A DNA stretch of 64,000 bases from Bosea sp. ANAM02. Lineage in GTDB: Bacteria > Pseudomonadota > Alphaproteobacteria > Rhizobiales > Beijerinckiaceae. The DNA lies in assembly GCF_011764485.1 (NCBI RefSeq), contig NZ_AP022848.1:3004001-3068000 (forward strand), in the 5' to 3' direction. This document shows positions 17,454 to 26,371 of the stretch, piece after piece (the stretch's first letter is position 1; every line of letters starts with the position of its first letter). Under the pieces are notes generated by a model. It did no database searches. It had not been told where the DNA came from and saw only the letters and a program-made list of their open reading frames with translations. The position numbers were made by a program, and so were the translations under genes.

Positions 17454-20400
17454 TCAATGGAAATCCCGCGATTTCGGCAGGATGCGCACATTGCGCGGGT
17501 GGCGATGGCGCGGCAGCGGCGGGTTCTTGAGTTCGTCGATGGGCATCGGCACCTCGGCGCGATGCGTGTCCGAGAGCGAGAGCAGGTCGATCGAACGGTC
17601 GGCGATGCGCTGCGCCATAAGATGGGTGACGCCCTCGACGCTCTTCTGCACCCGGCCCTCGACCAGCATCAACCGCGCGCCCATGACCTCGCGACGGAAG
17701 CGCTCGAACAGGCGCGCCCAGATCACGACATTGGTGATGCCGGTCTCGTCCTCCAGCGTGACGAAGATGGCGTTGCCCTTGCCCGGCCGCTGGCGCACCA
17801 GCACGATTCCGGCGGTGCGGACGAAGGCGGCATCGGGCTTCGCCTCGGTCTCGGCGCAGCTCAGCACGCCCTCACGCCGGAAGCGTGGACGCAGAAGCTG
17901 CATCGGATGCCCCTTCAGCGAAAGGCGAACGGTCTGGTAATCGGCGACGATATGTTCGGCCAGCGGCATGACCGGTAGCGCCATGCTGCGTTCCGAGCCC
18001 AGCTCGCGCGCCTGCGCGGCCTGGAAGAGCGGTAGCGCGGAATCGTCCGGCAGGCGCCTGATAGCCCAGAGCGCCTCGCGGCGATCCAGCCCGAGCGAGC
18101 GCAAGGCATCGGCATCGGCGAGCAGGCGCATGGCGCGGGCTGGAAGATCCGCACGGCGCATCAGCTCCTCGACATCGCGATAGGGGCCGCCCGCTTCCCG
18201 CTCCTCCGCTATGGCAAGGCCCCAATCCTCCTTGAAGCCGTCGATCTGGCGGAAGCCGAGACGCAGGGCGAAGGGGTGCTTTTTCACCGACCCGGCTGCC
18301 GCATTTTGAGTGCGGGAACCGGGGGAACCCCTCTCCTGTAAGGAGAGGGGTAGGGGTGAGGTGTCGGCCGCTGGACCAGTTGAGAGGCTCATTTCGGCGG
18401 CGCGACGGTGAGGCCTCGCCACCTCGTCCAATGGCCTACCCCTCACCCTGCCCTCTCCCTCCGGGAGAGGGTTCCCCGCGCCTTTATCGGAAGTGCTCCG
18501 GAATGGATCGCGGGTCTCCCTGCGGTCGCCCGGGATGACGGCGGCGTGGCCGGCCATGTTCTCCAGCCCATTATCCCACTCACTCAGATTCACATCGACC
18601 GGCCGAGCCTCGACGCCACCGTTTTCCTCCGCCTCCCGCACGATCTGGGCCGGGGCATAGAAGCCCATCGGCTGGGAATTCAGCAATGCAGCGGCGAAAG
18701 CGGCCGGATAATGCTTCTTCAGAAAGGAGGAGATGTAGACCAGCTTGGCGAAGGAAGCAGCGTGACTCTCCGGAAAGCCGTAGCTGCCGAAGCCCTTGAT
18801 CTGCTCGAAGCAGCGCTGGGCGAAGTCGCGCTCGTAGCCGCGCGCGACCATGCGCTCGACCATCATCGTCTCGTAATTGCCGATCGTTCCCGCATTCCGA
18901 AATGTCGCCATCGCCTTGCGCAAGCCATTGGCTTCGATGTCGGAGAATTTGGCGGCGACCATGGCAAGCCGCATCGCCTGCTCCTGAAAGAGCGGGACGC
19001 CCTCGGTCTTGCTCAGGACTTCGAAGAGCTCGTCCGGCCGTCCATGATCCGGCGAAGGAGCCGGATAGGTCACGTCTTCGATCCCTGCCCGCCGCTTCAG
19101 ATAGGGATGGACCATGTTGCCCTGGATCGGGCCGGGCCGGACGATCGCGACCTGGATGACGAGGTCGTAGAATTTCCGCGGCCTCAATCGCGGAAGCATG
19201 TTCATCTGGGCGCGGCTCTCGACCTGGAAGACGCCAAGCGACTTGCCTTCGCAGAGCATGTCGTAGGTCGCTTCGTCGCCATCCTTGAGGTCGGCGAGCG
19301 CGTAATCCTGTCCTCCGTTCTCCCTGATCAGGTCGAAGGCCTTGCGGATGCAGGTCAGCATTCCCAGCGCCAGCACATCGACCTTCATCAGCCCGAGTTC
19401 GTCGATGTCGTCGCGGTCCCATTCGATGAAGGTGCGGTCCTCCATCGCGGCGTTGCCGATCGGCACGGTCTCGTCGAGGCGCCCGCGCGACAGGACGAAG
19501 CCGCCGACATGCTGCGAGAGATGGCGGGGATAGCCCAAGAGCCGGGTGGCGAAATCGACGGCGCGGCGGATCGTCGGATTGGTCGGATCGAGACCGGCCT
19601 GGCGGACGCGGGCATCGCCGATATCGCTGCCCCAACTCCCCCAATTGGTATCGGCGATGCGGGCGGTGACGTCCTCGGTCAGGCCCAGCACCTTGCCGAC
19701 CTCGCGGATGGCGCTGCGCGGCCGGTAATGGATCACCGTCGCGGCGATGCCGGCGCGCTCACGGCCATAGAACTTGTAGATCCACTGGATCACCTCCTCG
19801 CGCCGCTCATGCTCGAAATCGACGTCGATATCGGGCGGCTCCTTGCGCTCGGTCGAGATGAAGCGCTCGAACAGCACGTCGTTCTCGGCCGGGTCGACGG
19901 CGGTGATGCCGAGCACGTAGCAGACGGCGGAATTGGCGGCCGAACCGCGGCCCTGGCAGAGAATGCCCTTGCTGTTCGCGAATTCGACGATCTGGCGGAT
20001 GGTGAGGAAATAGCGGGCATATTCGAGCTTTCCGATCAGATCGAGTTCCTTGGCCAGCAGCTTCTCGACCTTTTCCGGTACGCCGTGAGGATAGCGGATC
20101 AGGCAGCAGCGCCGGACCAGTTCCACGAGCCAGTCCTGATCCTTCCAGCCGGGCGGGATCGGTTCGTCGGGATATTCGTATTTGAGCTGGCCGAGATCGA
20201 ACTCGATGCGGGAGAACAGGGCTTGCGTCTCGGCGATCGCCTCGGGCGCATCCCTGAAGAGGCGGGCCATTTCCTGCGGCAGCTTGAGATGGCGCTCGGC
20301 ATTGGATTCGAGCAGGCGCCCGGCCCGCTCGATCGTGGTACCCTCGCGAATGCAGGTCAGCACGTCCTGCAGGTCGCGCTGGGCGATGGAATCGTAGAGC

Positions 20401-21086
20401 GGGTCATTGGTCGCGATCAGCGGCGTGCGGGTCGCCGCAGCGATATTCTTGAGGCGCGCAAGGCGGCGGCGGTCGTCGCCGCGCCGGTGCATGCTGGCGC
20501 CGAGCCAGACCGCGCCGGGCGCGGCCTCGTCGAGCCGGGCGAAGAGCGCGGGCAGGCCATCGAGGCTGCGCGCGGGCATCAGGATCAGCAGCAGGTCGCG
20601 GGCATCGTTGAGGAGGTCGTCGAGGACGAGCCGGCATTCGCCCTTTCTCACGCCGTCCTTCAGGTTGCCATGGCTGAGCAGGCGGCAGAGCCTGCCCCAG
20701 CCGGCGCGATTGGCTGGGTAGACGACGATATCGGGCGTGCCGTCGGCGAAGACGAGCCGGGTACCGGTCGCGAGCTTGAAGCGCTCCGCCTTCGCCTTCA
20801 TCTGCTCGGGCGTGAAAGGCAGGGCGGCGAATTCGGGGTTCTCGGCCCAGTAGTATTCGCCGGGGCTGCCGCCTTCTCGGACCTTGTCGGGCGCCGGCAG
20901 GCCGTCCTCGCGCAACTGCTTCAGCGCTGCCCAGGCCCGCACGACGCCCGCCACCGTGTTGCGATCGGCGATGCCGATGCCGGAATAGCCGAGCAGCAGC
21001 GCCGTCAGCACCATATGCGGCCCGGGCGAGGCGCCGCGCAGGAAGGAAAAATGCGTGGCGGCAACGGGTTCGGCGAAGGGGCTCAT
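17454..21086 (-). CDS. dnaE2: Error-prone DNA polymerase DnaE2 with a repeat-derived insertion
   Basis: A C-family polymerase alpha subunit used in SOS mutagenesis with ImuA and ImuB. It opens with the PHP domain (HFSFLRGASPGPHMV, GIADRNTVAGVVRAW). The polymerase core has QGRGSAANSAVCYVLGI and PPDIDVDFEHERREEVIQW with catalytic acidic residues near 400-420, then helix-hairpin-helix and OB-fold parts (KGHPMQLLRP, GIVLVRQRPGKGNAIFVTLEDETG). At 1210 residues it is longer than usual for the family. The excess maps to residues about 848-929, low-complexity sequence encoded by dispersed repeats (18300-18545) between SEWDNGLE and HPFALRLGFRQIDGF. The frame stays open through the insertion. Whether the enzyme works is not certain. 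Confidence 0.95.
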   Translation of the reverse strand: MSPFAEPVAATHFSFLRGASPGPHMVLTALLLGYSGIGIADRNTVAGVVRAWAALKQLREDGLPAPDKVREGGSPGEYYWAENPEFAALPFTPEQMKAKAERFKLATGTRLVFADGTPDIVVYPANRAGWGRLCRLLSHGNLKDGVRKGECRLVLDDLLNDARDLLLILMPARSLDGLPALFARLDEAAPGAVWLGASMHRRGDDRRRLARLKNIAAATRTPLIATNDPLYDSIAQRDLQDVLTCIREGTTIERAGRLLESNAERHLKLPQEMARLFRDAPEAIAETQALFSRIEFDLGQLKYEYPDEPIPPGWKDQDWLVELVRRCCLIRYPHGVPEKVEKLLAKELDLIGKLEYARYFLTIRQIVEFANSKGILCQGRGSAANSAVCYVLGITAVDPAENDVLFERFISTERKEPPDIDVDFEHERREEVIQWIYKFYGRERAGIAATVIHYRPRSAIREVGKVLGLTEDVTARIADTNWGSWGSDIGDARVRQAGLDPTNPTIRRAVDFATRLLGYPRHLSQHVGGFVLSRGRLDETVPIGNAAMEDRTFIEWDRDDIDELGLMKVDVLALGMLTCIRKAFDLIRENGGQDYALADLKDGDEATYDMLCEGKSLGVFQVESRAQMNMLPRLRPRKFYDLVIQVAIVRPGPIQGNMVHPYLKRRAGIEDVTYPAPSPDHGRPDELFEVLSKTEGVPLFQEQAMRLAMVAAKFSDIEANGLRKAMATFRNAGTIGNYETMMVERMVARGYERDFAQRCFEQIKGFGSYGFPESHAASFAKLVYISSFLKKHYPAAFAAALLNSQPMGFYAPAQIVREAEENGGVEARPVDVNLSEWDNGLENMAGHAAVIPGDRRETRDPFRSTSDKGAGNPLPEGEGRVRGRPLDEVARPHRRAAEMSLSTGPAADTSPLPLSLQERGSPGSRTQNAAAGSVKKHPFALRLGFRQIDGFKEDWGLAIAEEREAGGPYRDVEELMRRADLPARAMRLLADADALRSLGLDRREALWAIRRLPDDSALPLFQAAQARELGSERSMALPVMPLAEHIVADYQTVRLSLKGHPMQLLRPRFRREGVLSCAETEAKPDAAFVRTAGIVLVRQRPGKGNAIFVTLEDETGITNVVIWARLFERFRREVMGARLMLVEGRVQKSVEGVTHLMAQRIADRSIDLLSLSDTHRAEVPMPIDELKNPPLPRHRHPRNVRILPKSRDFH
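18319..18541. repeat. Repeat elements inside dnaE2
   Basis: Two arms, GGGAACCCCTCTCC with TAGGGGTGAGG (18315-18361) and CCTACCCCTCACC with GAGAGGGTTCCCC (18433-18476), form an inverted repeat of about 155 bases. Next to it, 18498-18541 ends in GGTCGCCCGGGATGACGGC, the arm type found at 17307-17415. Both are read in frame as part of DnaE2. Confidence 0.8.
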
Positions 21087-21111
21087 GGCATATGTGCTCC
21101 CTGCCCCCCAC

Positions 21112-21228
21112 AGCCCTCATCCTGAGGAGTGGGCAACGCTCGCGTCTCGAAGGGTGCTTCAGGAGGCTCCGGAACCATCTGGACCATCCTTCGAGACGCC
21201 GCTTCGCGGCTCCTCAGGATGAGGGCTG
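21112..21228. repeat. Long inverted repeat between imuB and dnaE2
   Basis: The arms AGCCCTCATCCTGAGGA (21112-21128) and TCCTCAGGATGAGGGCT (21211-21227) are a perfect 17-bp match. Nested GCGTCTCGAAGG and CCTTCGAGACGC arms make one long hairpin. A single arm recurs at 23689-23704. The hairpin sits inside the imuA-imuB-dnaE2 transcription unit and could reduce read-through into dnaE2 or stabilise mRNA ends. Confidence 0.8.
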
Positions 21229-21258
21229 AGGCAAAGATTGGCTGGCGAGCTTGGCACA

Positions 21259-22803
21259 TCATGCGAAGAGCCCGTGCAGGAACCAGCGCGGCGGGGCGGC
21301 ATCGGCCTCGTAGAAGCCGATGCGGTAGAGCCAGAAGCGGCGACCTTGCGCATCCTCGACGCGGTAATAGTCGCGCATCGGCTCGTCCGAGCCGTCGCGC
21401 CACCATTCCGGCGCGATGCGCTCGGGGCCTTCGGCGCGGGCGACGTCATGGGTGAGGCGGCGCCAGCGGAAGCGGATCGGCGGACCGTCCGGCACCTCCG
21501 CGATGGCCTCGACGGGCTGAGGCGGCTCGAAGAGCTGGAGCGGGCGGGCCGGGGGGGCCTGCGCCTCGGGTGTAGACCATTCGGCCTCCAGCAGCGGCGC
21601 GGCGGCCGATAGTGCTTTCGCGGCGCGAACGGGATGGTGCGTGTCCTGTGCTACGAAGCGCAAGACACGGTCGCGGCCGAAGCGGGTGACGAGCCGGTCG
21701 ACGAGATCGGCCACCGCCTCCTCCTCGACCGCACGACCGTCGAGGCTGTGCTGGGGCGTGTCGAGCGGTTCGCAGAGCGGCACGGCGAGCTTGATCGCAT
21801 CGAATCCGAAACCGGGATCGAGCGGATCGGACAGGGTCTCGACGCGCTCGCGATAGAGCCGGAGCAGCGCCTTGGCGTCGCGCGACGGGCGGCCGGTCTC
21901 GATGGCGAGGCGGCGCACCGCGCCGTCGCTGCGGAAGAAACCGAGTTCGAAGACGCGCCCGCCCTCGCCGCGGGCTTCCAGCACGCGGGCGGCCTCCCCG
22001 ATCAGCCTGACGACCACGGCTTCCAGGCTCGCAGTATCGGCGAAGGGCTCGGCGAAATGGCGCTCGACCACGCAATCGGGCGGCGGGCGCAACGGCGTGA
22101 TGCGGCGATCCTCATGGCCGAGGATACGCCGGAGCTTGACCGCCAGCCCCTCGCCGAAGCGGGCGGAGAGCGTCTCAGACGGCCGCTCCGCGAGATGGTC
22201 GAGCGTCTTGAGGCCGGCGCGGGAGAGCGCGATCACGGTCTCGGCGTCGGTATCGAGCGCGGCGGTCGGTAGCGGGCGGAGCCACGCCTCCTCCTGGCCG
22301 GGCGGGACGATGCCGCCGCGGCCATGGCGGGCGCAGGCACGGGCCGCGTCGGGCGTTCCGGCGATGGCAGCCTTGAGCTGAAGGCCGCCGCGCTGCATGG
22401 CGCGCGCAGCCAGATTGCCGAGCCCGGCCTCGCCGCCGAAGAGATGGGCGCAGCCGGTGATGTCGAGCATCAGGCCATGCGGCTCGTCGAGCGCGACCAG
22501 CGGGGTGAAGCGGTCGCAGAAACCGGCGAGCGCTTCGAGGAATTCGTGATCGGCCTGGGCTTGCGTCTCCAGCGCGACGAGATCGGGAATGCGGGCGCGG
22601 GCATCGGCGAGCGTCATATCCCGCGTCAGGCCGAGTTCGACGGCGCGCCGGTCGCAATCGACGATGCGCAAGGCATTGCCCTGTATCCCGGTCAGGACAT
22701 GCGGCTTCTCAGCCGGCGCGCCGGAGGCCGGAATCGCGCCCGTCCGCCGCAACCTGTCCGTCGCCAGATAGGGGAACCAGAGGGCGAGATAGCGGCGCGG
22801 CAT
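21259..22803 (-). CDS. imuB: ImuB, Y-family polymerase homologue of the SOS mutasome
   Basis: A 514-residue Y-family-like protein. It begins RRYLALWFPYLATDRLRR as ImuB proteins do. The polymerase-like region includes FCDRFTPLVALDEPHGLMLDITGCAHLFGGE, and a helix-hairpin-helix region (ALSRAGLKTLDHLAERP) follows. ImuB lacks full catalytic residues and acts as the hub that joins DnaE2, ImuA and the beta clamp. The start is the ATG at 22803, which gives the expected N-terminus. This places the first 95 bases inside the end of imuA in another frame. It is followed by dnaE2 after a 172-base gap with a hairpin repeat. Confidence 0.93.
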   Translation of the reverse strand: MPRRYLALWFPYLATDRLRRTGAIPASGAPAEKPHVLTGIQGNALRIVDCDRRAVELGLTRDMTLADARARIPDLVALETQAQADHEFLEALAGFCDRFTPLVALDEPHGLMLDITGCAHLFGGEAGLGNLAARAMQRGGLQLKAAIAGTPDAARACARHGRGGIVPPGQEEAWLRPLPTAALDTDAETVIALSRAGLKTLDHLAERPSETLSARFGEGLAVKLRRILGHEDRRITPLRPPPDCVVERHFAEPFADTASLEAVVVRLIGEAARVLEARGEGGRVFELGFFRSDGAVRRLAIETGRPSRDAKALLRLYRERVETLSDPLDPGFGFDAIKLAVPLCEPLDTPQHSLDGRAVEEEAVADLVDRLVTRFGRDRVLRFVAQDTHHPVRAAKALSAAAPLLEAEWSTPEAQAPPARPLQLFEPPQPVEAIAEVPDGPPIRFRWRRLTHDVARAEGPERIAPEWWRDGSDEPMRDYYRVEDAQGRRFWLYRIGFYEADAAPPRWFLHGLFA

Positions 22804-23569
22804 GGTCAGTCCGGGAGGCTCGATCGAAAAGGCTGCGTTCCGCAAAGCAATGTCGGTCACGGTCCCACTCCACACGCCACTCACGCCCGGCCGCGCCGCC
22901 GCGCTGGCGCAGCAATCTCAGGGCGAAGGCCGGCGCCCCCGGCGCATTCGCCTCCAGCGCCCGCGAGGCGAGCGCCCTCACCTGCCAGCGGGTGCGCGCC
23001 GCGCTCGGCGCCTCGGCCGCCGCGACGCGCAGCAGCAGCACCGGCACGCCCGAAGCCTCCGCCGCCAAAGCCAGGCGGCGGCTTGCCGTCAGGTCGAAAG
23101 GGCGCGGCTCGCCCCAGGGCTCGATCAGCACGGCACCCAGCGCAGGGCAGCGCGCCGCCTCGGCCCCAGCCCGCAACACGCCCTCGCCGTCGCGCGCCCG
23201 CACCAGCAGCAGGCGCGCCGGATCGAGGCCGAGTTCGTTCAACCCCGGCGCATGGAGCCGCCCGGCCTCGGCATCGACGAAATCCTGCCGCGCCCAGAGA
23301 ATGGTGCGGTCGCTGGCCTTCTCTTCCGCCTGCCCCGCCCGCAATGCGAGGCCGAGCGCGAAGCCGGTCGCGGCGGCGAGATCGGCCACCTCGGCGGCAT
23401 AGACCTCATGCAACGCCGCCCGCGCGAGCCCGCCATTCAGGACTTCGTCCAGAGCGGACACGCCCAGATCGATCCGCCCGGTCGCAGCCGGACCGCTCCG
23501 CAGGGCGGCCTCAGTGAGGCTGCGGCGAAGGTCGGACAGGGTCGGCGCGGTTTCCGGTATGAGGGGCAC
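22709..23569 (-). CDS. imuA: ImuA, RecA-like accessory protein of the SOS mutasome
   Basis: A 286-residue protein of the ImuA/SulA-related RecA-like family. It contains LGVSALDEVLNGGLARAALHEVYA (about residues 35-58), the strand TILWARQDFVDAEAGRLHAPGL, and the C-terminal WRVEWDRDRHCF motif usual for alphaproteobacterial ImuA. It starts with GTG at 23569, only seven bases from a LexA box. Its last 31 codons overlap imuB in another frame. It modulates mutasome activity and links it to RecA. Confidence 0.9.
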   Translation of the reverse strand: MPLIPETAPTLSDLRRSLTEAALRSGPAATGRIDLGVSALDEVLNGGLARAALHEVYAAEVADLAAATGFALGLALRAGQAEEKASDRTILWARQDFVDAEAGRLHAPGLNELGLDPARLLLVRARDGEGVLRAGAEAARCPALGAVLIEPWGEPRPFDLTASRRLALAAEASGVPVLLLRVAAAEAPSAARTRWQVRALASRALEANAPGAPAFALRLLRQRGGAAGREWRVEWDRDRHCFAERSLFDRASRTDHAAPLSRPLVPLSGDGQVAADGRDSGLRRAG

Positions 23570-23576
23570 GGCAATT

Positions 23577-23602
23577 GTTCTCTCTTTGTTCTTTTATAGA
23601 AC
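23577..23602. promoter_or_regulatory. LexA box (SOS operator) of imuA
   Basis: The + strand reads GTTC-TCTCTTT-GTTC at 23577-23591, an exact match to the alphaproteobacterial LexA site GTTC-N7-GTTC. A GAAC follows after another seven bases (23599-23602). It lies directly upstream of the imuA start codon, so LexA binding would cover the promoter or transcription start. Confidence 0.88.
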
Positions 23603-23802
23603 GCCCCTTTCCGGAAGGCGAGTCGAGTCTTCCGGCCGTCCCCATGCCCCTGCCAGGGCGTGGCGCAAAATGCCTGGCTGGAAACTCCAGCCCTCATCCT
23701 GAGGCAGCCCGCACAGGCGACGATCATGCATGGGCCTGACAAGAAGGCGTCTCCGGCGGGCCGAGCATGGCGGAACGCCTCGCCGCAGGTTAGCGTCGGA
23801 GC

Positions 23803-25248
23803 ATGTGGGGGATTCTCCAAGACTACTGGCCGCATATCCTCGCGGTCATCACCATCGCCATGTCGACGGTCGCCGGCGCCCATGCGGTGATGACGAAGGA
23901 CGAGGTGCGCGCCGCCATCGGCTGGGTCGGCGTCATCATCCTCTCGCCGATCGTCGGGCCGCTGCTCTACGCCATCGCCGGGGTCAACCGCATCCGGCGA
24001 GCCTCGATCCTGGCCCAGCGGCCGGGCCACGGCATGGCGTCGGCCGATTTCCATGTCGAGGACGAAGCGGTCGCGACGCAGTTCGGCCGGCGCTTCCTGG
24101 CGCTCAAGACACTGGGCGACCGCGTCGCCCGCCATCCGCTGACCACCGGCAACCGCATCGAGACGCTGGAGACCGGCGACGAAGCCTATGCCGCGATGCT
24201 CACGGCGATCGCGGCGGCGGAGCGCAGCATCATCCTGGAGAGCTATATCTTCGACCGCGATCCGCTCGGCCTGCGCATCGCCGATGCGCTGATCGCCGCG
24301 CATCAACGTGGAATCGCGGTCCGGGTGCTGATCGACGCGGTCGGCGCGCGCTATTCGGTGCCGAGCATCGCCGGGCATCTGCGCGAGGGCGGGGTCGCGG
24401 TCGATGTCTTCAACGGCAACATCATCATGGGCCTCAGGCTGCCCTATGCCAATCTCCGGACGCACCGGAAGATCATCGTCATCGACGGCGTAGCCGGATT
24501 CATGGGCGGCATGAATATCCGCGAGGGCTTCACCCGCGAATTCGCCGGCGAGGCCTTCGCCCATGACACGCATTTCAAGGTCGAAGGCCCGGTAGTGGCC
24601 GATCTCTTCGCGGTGGCAGCCGAGGACTGGTGCTTCGCCACCGGCGAGGCGCTCGCGGGTCCCGCCTGGGAGATTCCCGCGCTGGAGCGCGTCGGCATGC
24701 CCGTGCTGGCACGCGCAGTGCCGTCCGGCCCGGACGCCTATCTGGAGACCAATCACAAGCTGTTGACCGGGGCGCTCTCGGTGGCGCGCCAGTCGGTCAA
24801 GATCATGTCGCCCTATTTCCTGCCGGACCAGGAACTGATCAGCGCGCTCGTCACCGCGGCGCGGCGTGGCGTCGACATCGATATCGTCGTGCCCTCGGTC
24901 AACAATCTCGTGCTGGTCGACCGCGCCATGACCGCGCAATTCGACCAGATCCTGAAGAACTACTGCCGGATCTGGCGCTCGACCGGCGCTTTCGACCATT
25001 CCAAGCTGCTCGCCATCGACGGGAGCTGGGCCTATGTCGGCTCCTCCAATCTCGACCCGCGCTCGCTGCGCCTGAACTTCGAGATCGATCTCGAGGTCCT
25101 CGACCACGGCTTCGCCCGCGCGATCGAGCGGCGGATCGAGACGGTGATGGCGAGCGCGACCCCGGTCACGCTTGCCGGCCTGCGCGCCCGGCCCTATGTC
25201 ATGCGTCTGATCGACAGGCTGATCTGGCTCGGCTCGCCCTATCTGTGA
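23803..25248 (+). CDS. cls: Cardiolipin synthase, phospholipase D family
   Basis: A 481-residue membrane enzyme that joins two phosphatidylglycerols to make cardiolipin. Two N-terminal membrane helices (about residues 8-28 and 40-60) are followed by a RRASIL-type loop. Two HKD motifs follow: THRKIIVIDGVAGFMGGMN (about residues 221-239) and DHSKLLAIDGSWAYVGSSNLDPRS (about 398-421). Length and the C-terminal DRLIWLGSPYL fit ClsA-type proteins. The EEP-family gene follows 88 bases downstream in the same direction. Confidence 0.92.
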   Translation: MWGILQDYWPHILAVITIAMSTVAGAHAVMTKDEVRAAIGWVGVIILSPIVGPLLYAIAGVNRIRRASILAQRPGHGMASADFHVEDEAVATQFGRRFLALKTLGDRVARHPLTTGNRIETLETGDEAYAAMLTAIAAAERSIILESYIFDRDPLGLRIADALIAAHQRGIAVRVLIDAVGARYSVPSIAGHLREGGVAVDVFNGNIIMGLRLPYANLRTHRKIIVIDGVAGFMGGMNIREGFTREFAGEAFAHDTHFKVEGPVVADLFAVAAEDWCFATGEALAGPAWEIPALERVGMPVLARAVPSGPDAYLETNHKLLTGALSVARQSVKIMSPYFLPDQELISALVTAARRGVDIDIVVPSVNNLVLVDRAMTAQFDQILKNYCRIWRSTGAFDHSKLLAIDGSWAYVGSSNLDPRSLRLNFEIDLEVLDHGFARAIERRIETVMASATPVTLAGLRARPYVMRLIDRLIWLGSPYL

Positions 25249-25336
25249 GCCAAGCCAGTCATCTCCCTGACGCCATGGATATCTAAGCCGTTACCCGTCC
25301 CCTCAGGGCGGGTCCGGAGCACGAGCCGGCGGAGCG

Positions 25337-26371
25337 ATGCAGAAGAAGAATCAGAGCCTGCCCGCCAGCATCATCGCCTCGCTGCGCCAGCGCAAGAACC
25401 GCTCCGGCACCACGCCGGCGGGCAGCGAAGACGAGCGCTCCGGCGGCACGCTGGTCGCGTCCTACAATGTCCATAAATGCGTCGGGATCGACGGTCGCTT
25501 CGATCCCGGCCGGATCGGACAGGTCATCCGCGAGATCGCGCCCGATGTCATCGCCCTGCAGGAGGCGGACAAGCGCTTCGGCGCCCGCCACGGCCTGCTC
25601 GACCTCGCCCGGCTGAAGGAGGAGACCGGGCTCGTCCCGGTTCCCGTGGAAAGCGCCAATGCCGCGGCCCATGGCTGGCACGGCAATGTCGTGCTGTTCC
25701 GGCAGGGCCTGGTGCGCGACGTCCATCAGGTCTCGCTGCCGGGACTGGAGCCGCGCGGTGCGCTGGTCGTCGATATCGATCTGGAGAGCGGCGCGGCGCT
25801 CAGGATCGTCGCGGCGCATCTCGGCCTGCTCAGGCGCTCGCGCTCGCAGCAGGCCCGCATGATCATCGACCTGATGCGCAGCCGGGACGAGCGCCCCACC
25901 CTGCTGCTCGGCGACCTCAACGAATGGCGCCTCGGCGGCCGCTCGGCGCTGAGCGCGCTCGATGCCGCCTTCGGCGCGATGCCGGTGCCGGTGCCGAGCT
26001 TCCCGGCCGGACTGCCTCTGCTGGCGCTCGACCGGATCATCGCCAACCGCCCGGAAATCCTGTCGGAGGTGGCGGTCCACGATACGCCATTGGCGCGTGT
26101 CGCTTCCGACCATCTGCCGATCAAGGCCTTCGTCGATCCGACCATGGCGGCGCTGCCCGTCAGCGCGCCCGAGCTCGTGCTCGTGCCGGCCGAACCCGCA
26201 TCTCCCGCAACGGCGGCACCGCGGGACAAGGAAGCGCCCCCGCCGCTTGCCGCTCCAGCATCCGGCAAAGGCCGCGGCGACAGCAACCGCGAGCTCGTGC
26301 GCAAGGCCGGCGACCAGTTGAAGCGCGCCGTCAAACGCACCTTGCGGCGACCGGACACGCCGACCCGCTGA
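25337..26371 (+). CDS. Endonuclease/exonuclease/phosphatase family protein
   Basis: A 344-residue protein. The EEP fold covers about residues 38-270: ASYNVHKCVGIDGRF, the metal-binding glutamate in IALQEADKRFG, LLLGDLNEWRLGG, and the final catalytic DH in ASDHLPIKAFV. The C-terminal 75 residues are Pro/Ala/Lys-rich and look disordered. Similar proteins stand next to phospholipase D or cardiolipin synthase genes in many proteobacteria, so a phospholipid or phosphodiester substrate is plausible. It could also be a nuclease. Confidence 0.82.
   Translation: MQKKNQSLPASIIASLRQRKNRSGTTPAGSEDERSGGTLVASYNVHKCVGIDGRFDPGRIGQVIREIAPDVIALQEADKRFGARHGLLDLARLKEETGLVPVPVESANAAAHGWHGNVVLFRQGLVRDVHQVSLPGLEPRGALVVDIDLESGAALRIVAAHLGLLRRSRSQQARMIIDLMRSRDERPTLLLGDLNEWRLGGRSALSALDAAFGAMPVPVPSFPAGLPLLALDRIIANRPEILSEVAVHDTPLARVASDHLPIKAFVDPTMAALPVSAPELVLVPAEPASPATAAPRDKEAPPPLAAPASGKGRGDSNRELVRKAGDQLKRAVKRTLRRPDTPTR

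Noticed and set aside
18408..21125. A 905-codon open frame antisense to dnaE2
   Set aside because: It mirrors the codon pattern of dnaE2 on the other strand and has no domain or ribosome site. Long antisense frames are expected in such GC-rich DNA.
23437..25107. A 556-codon minus frame over cls and imuA
   Set aside because: Antisense to the cardiolipin synthase gene with its HKD motifs; only the part in imuA is real, and it belongs to the imuA frame.
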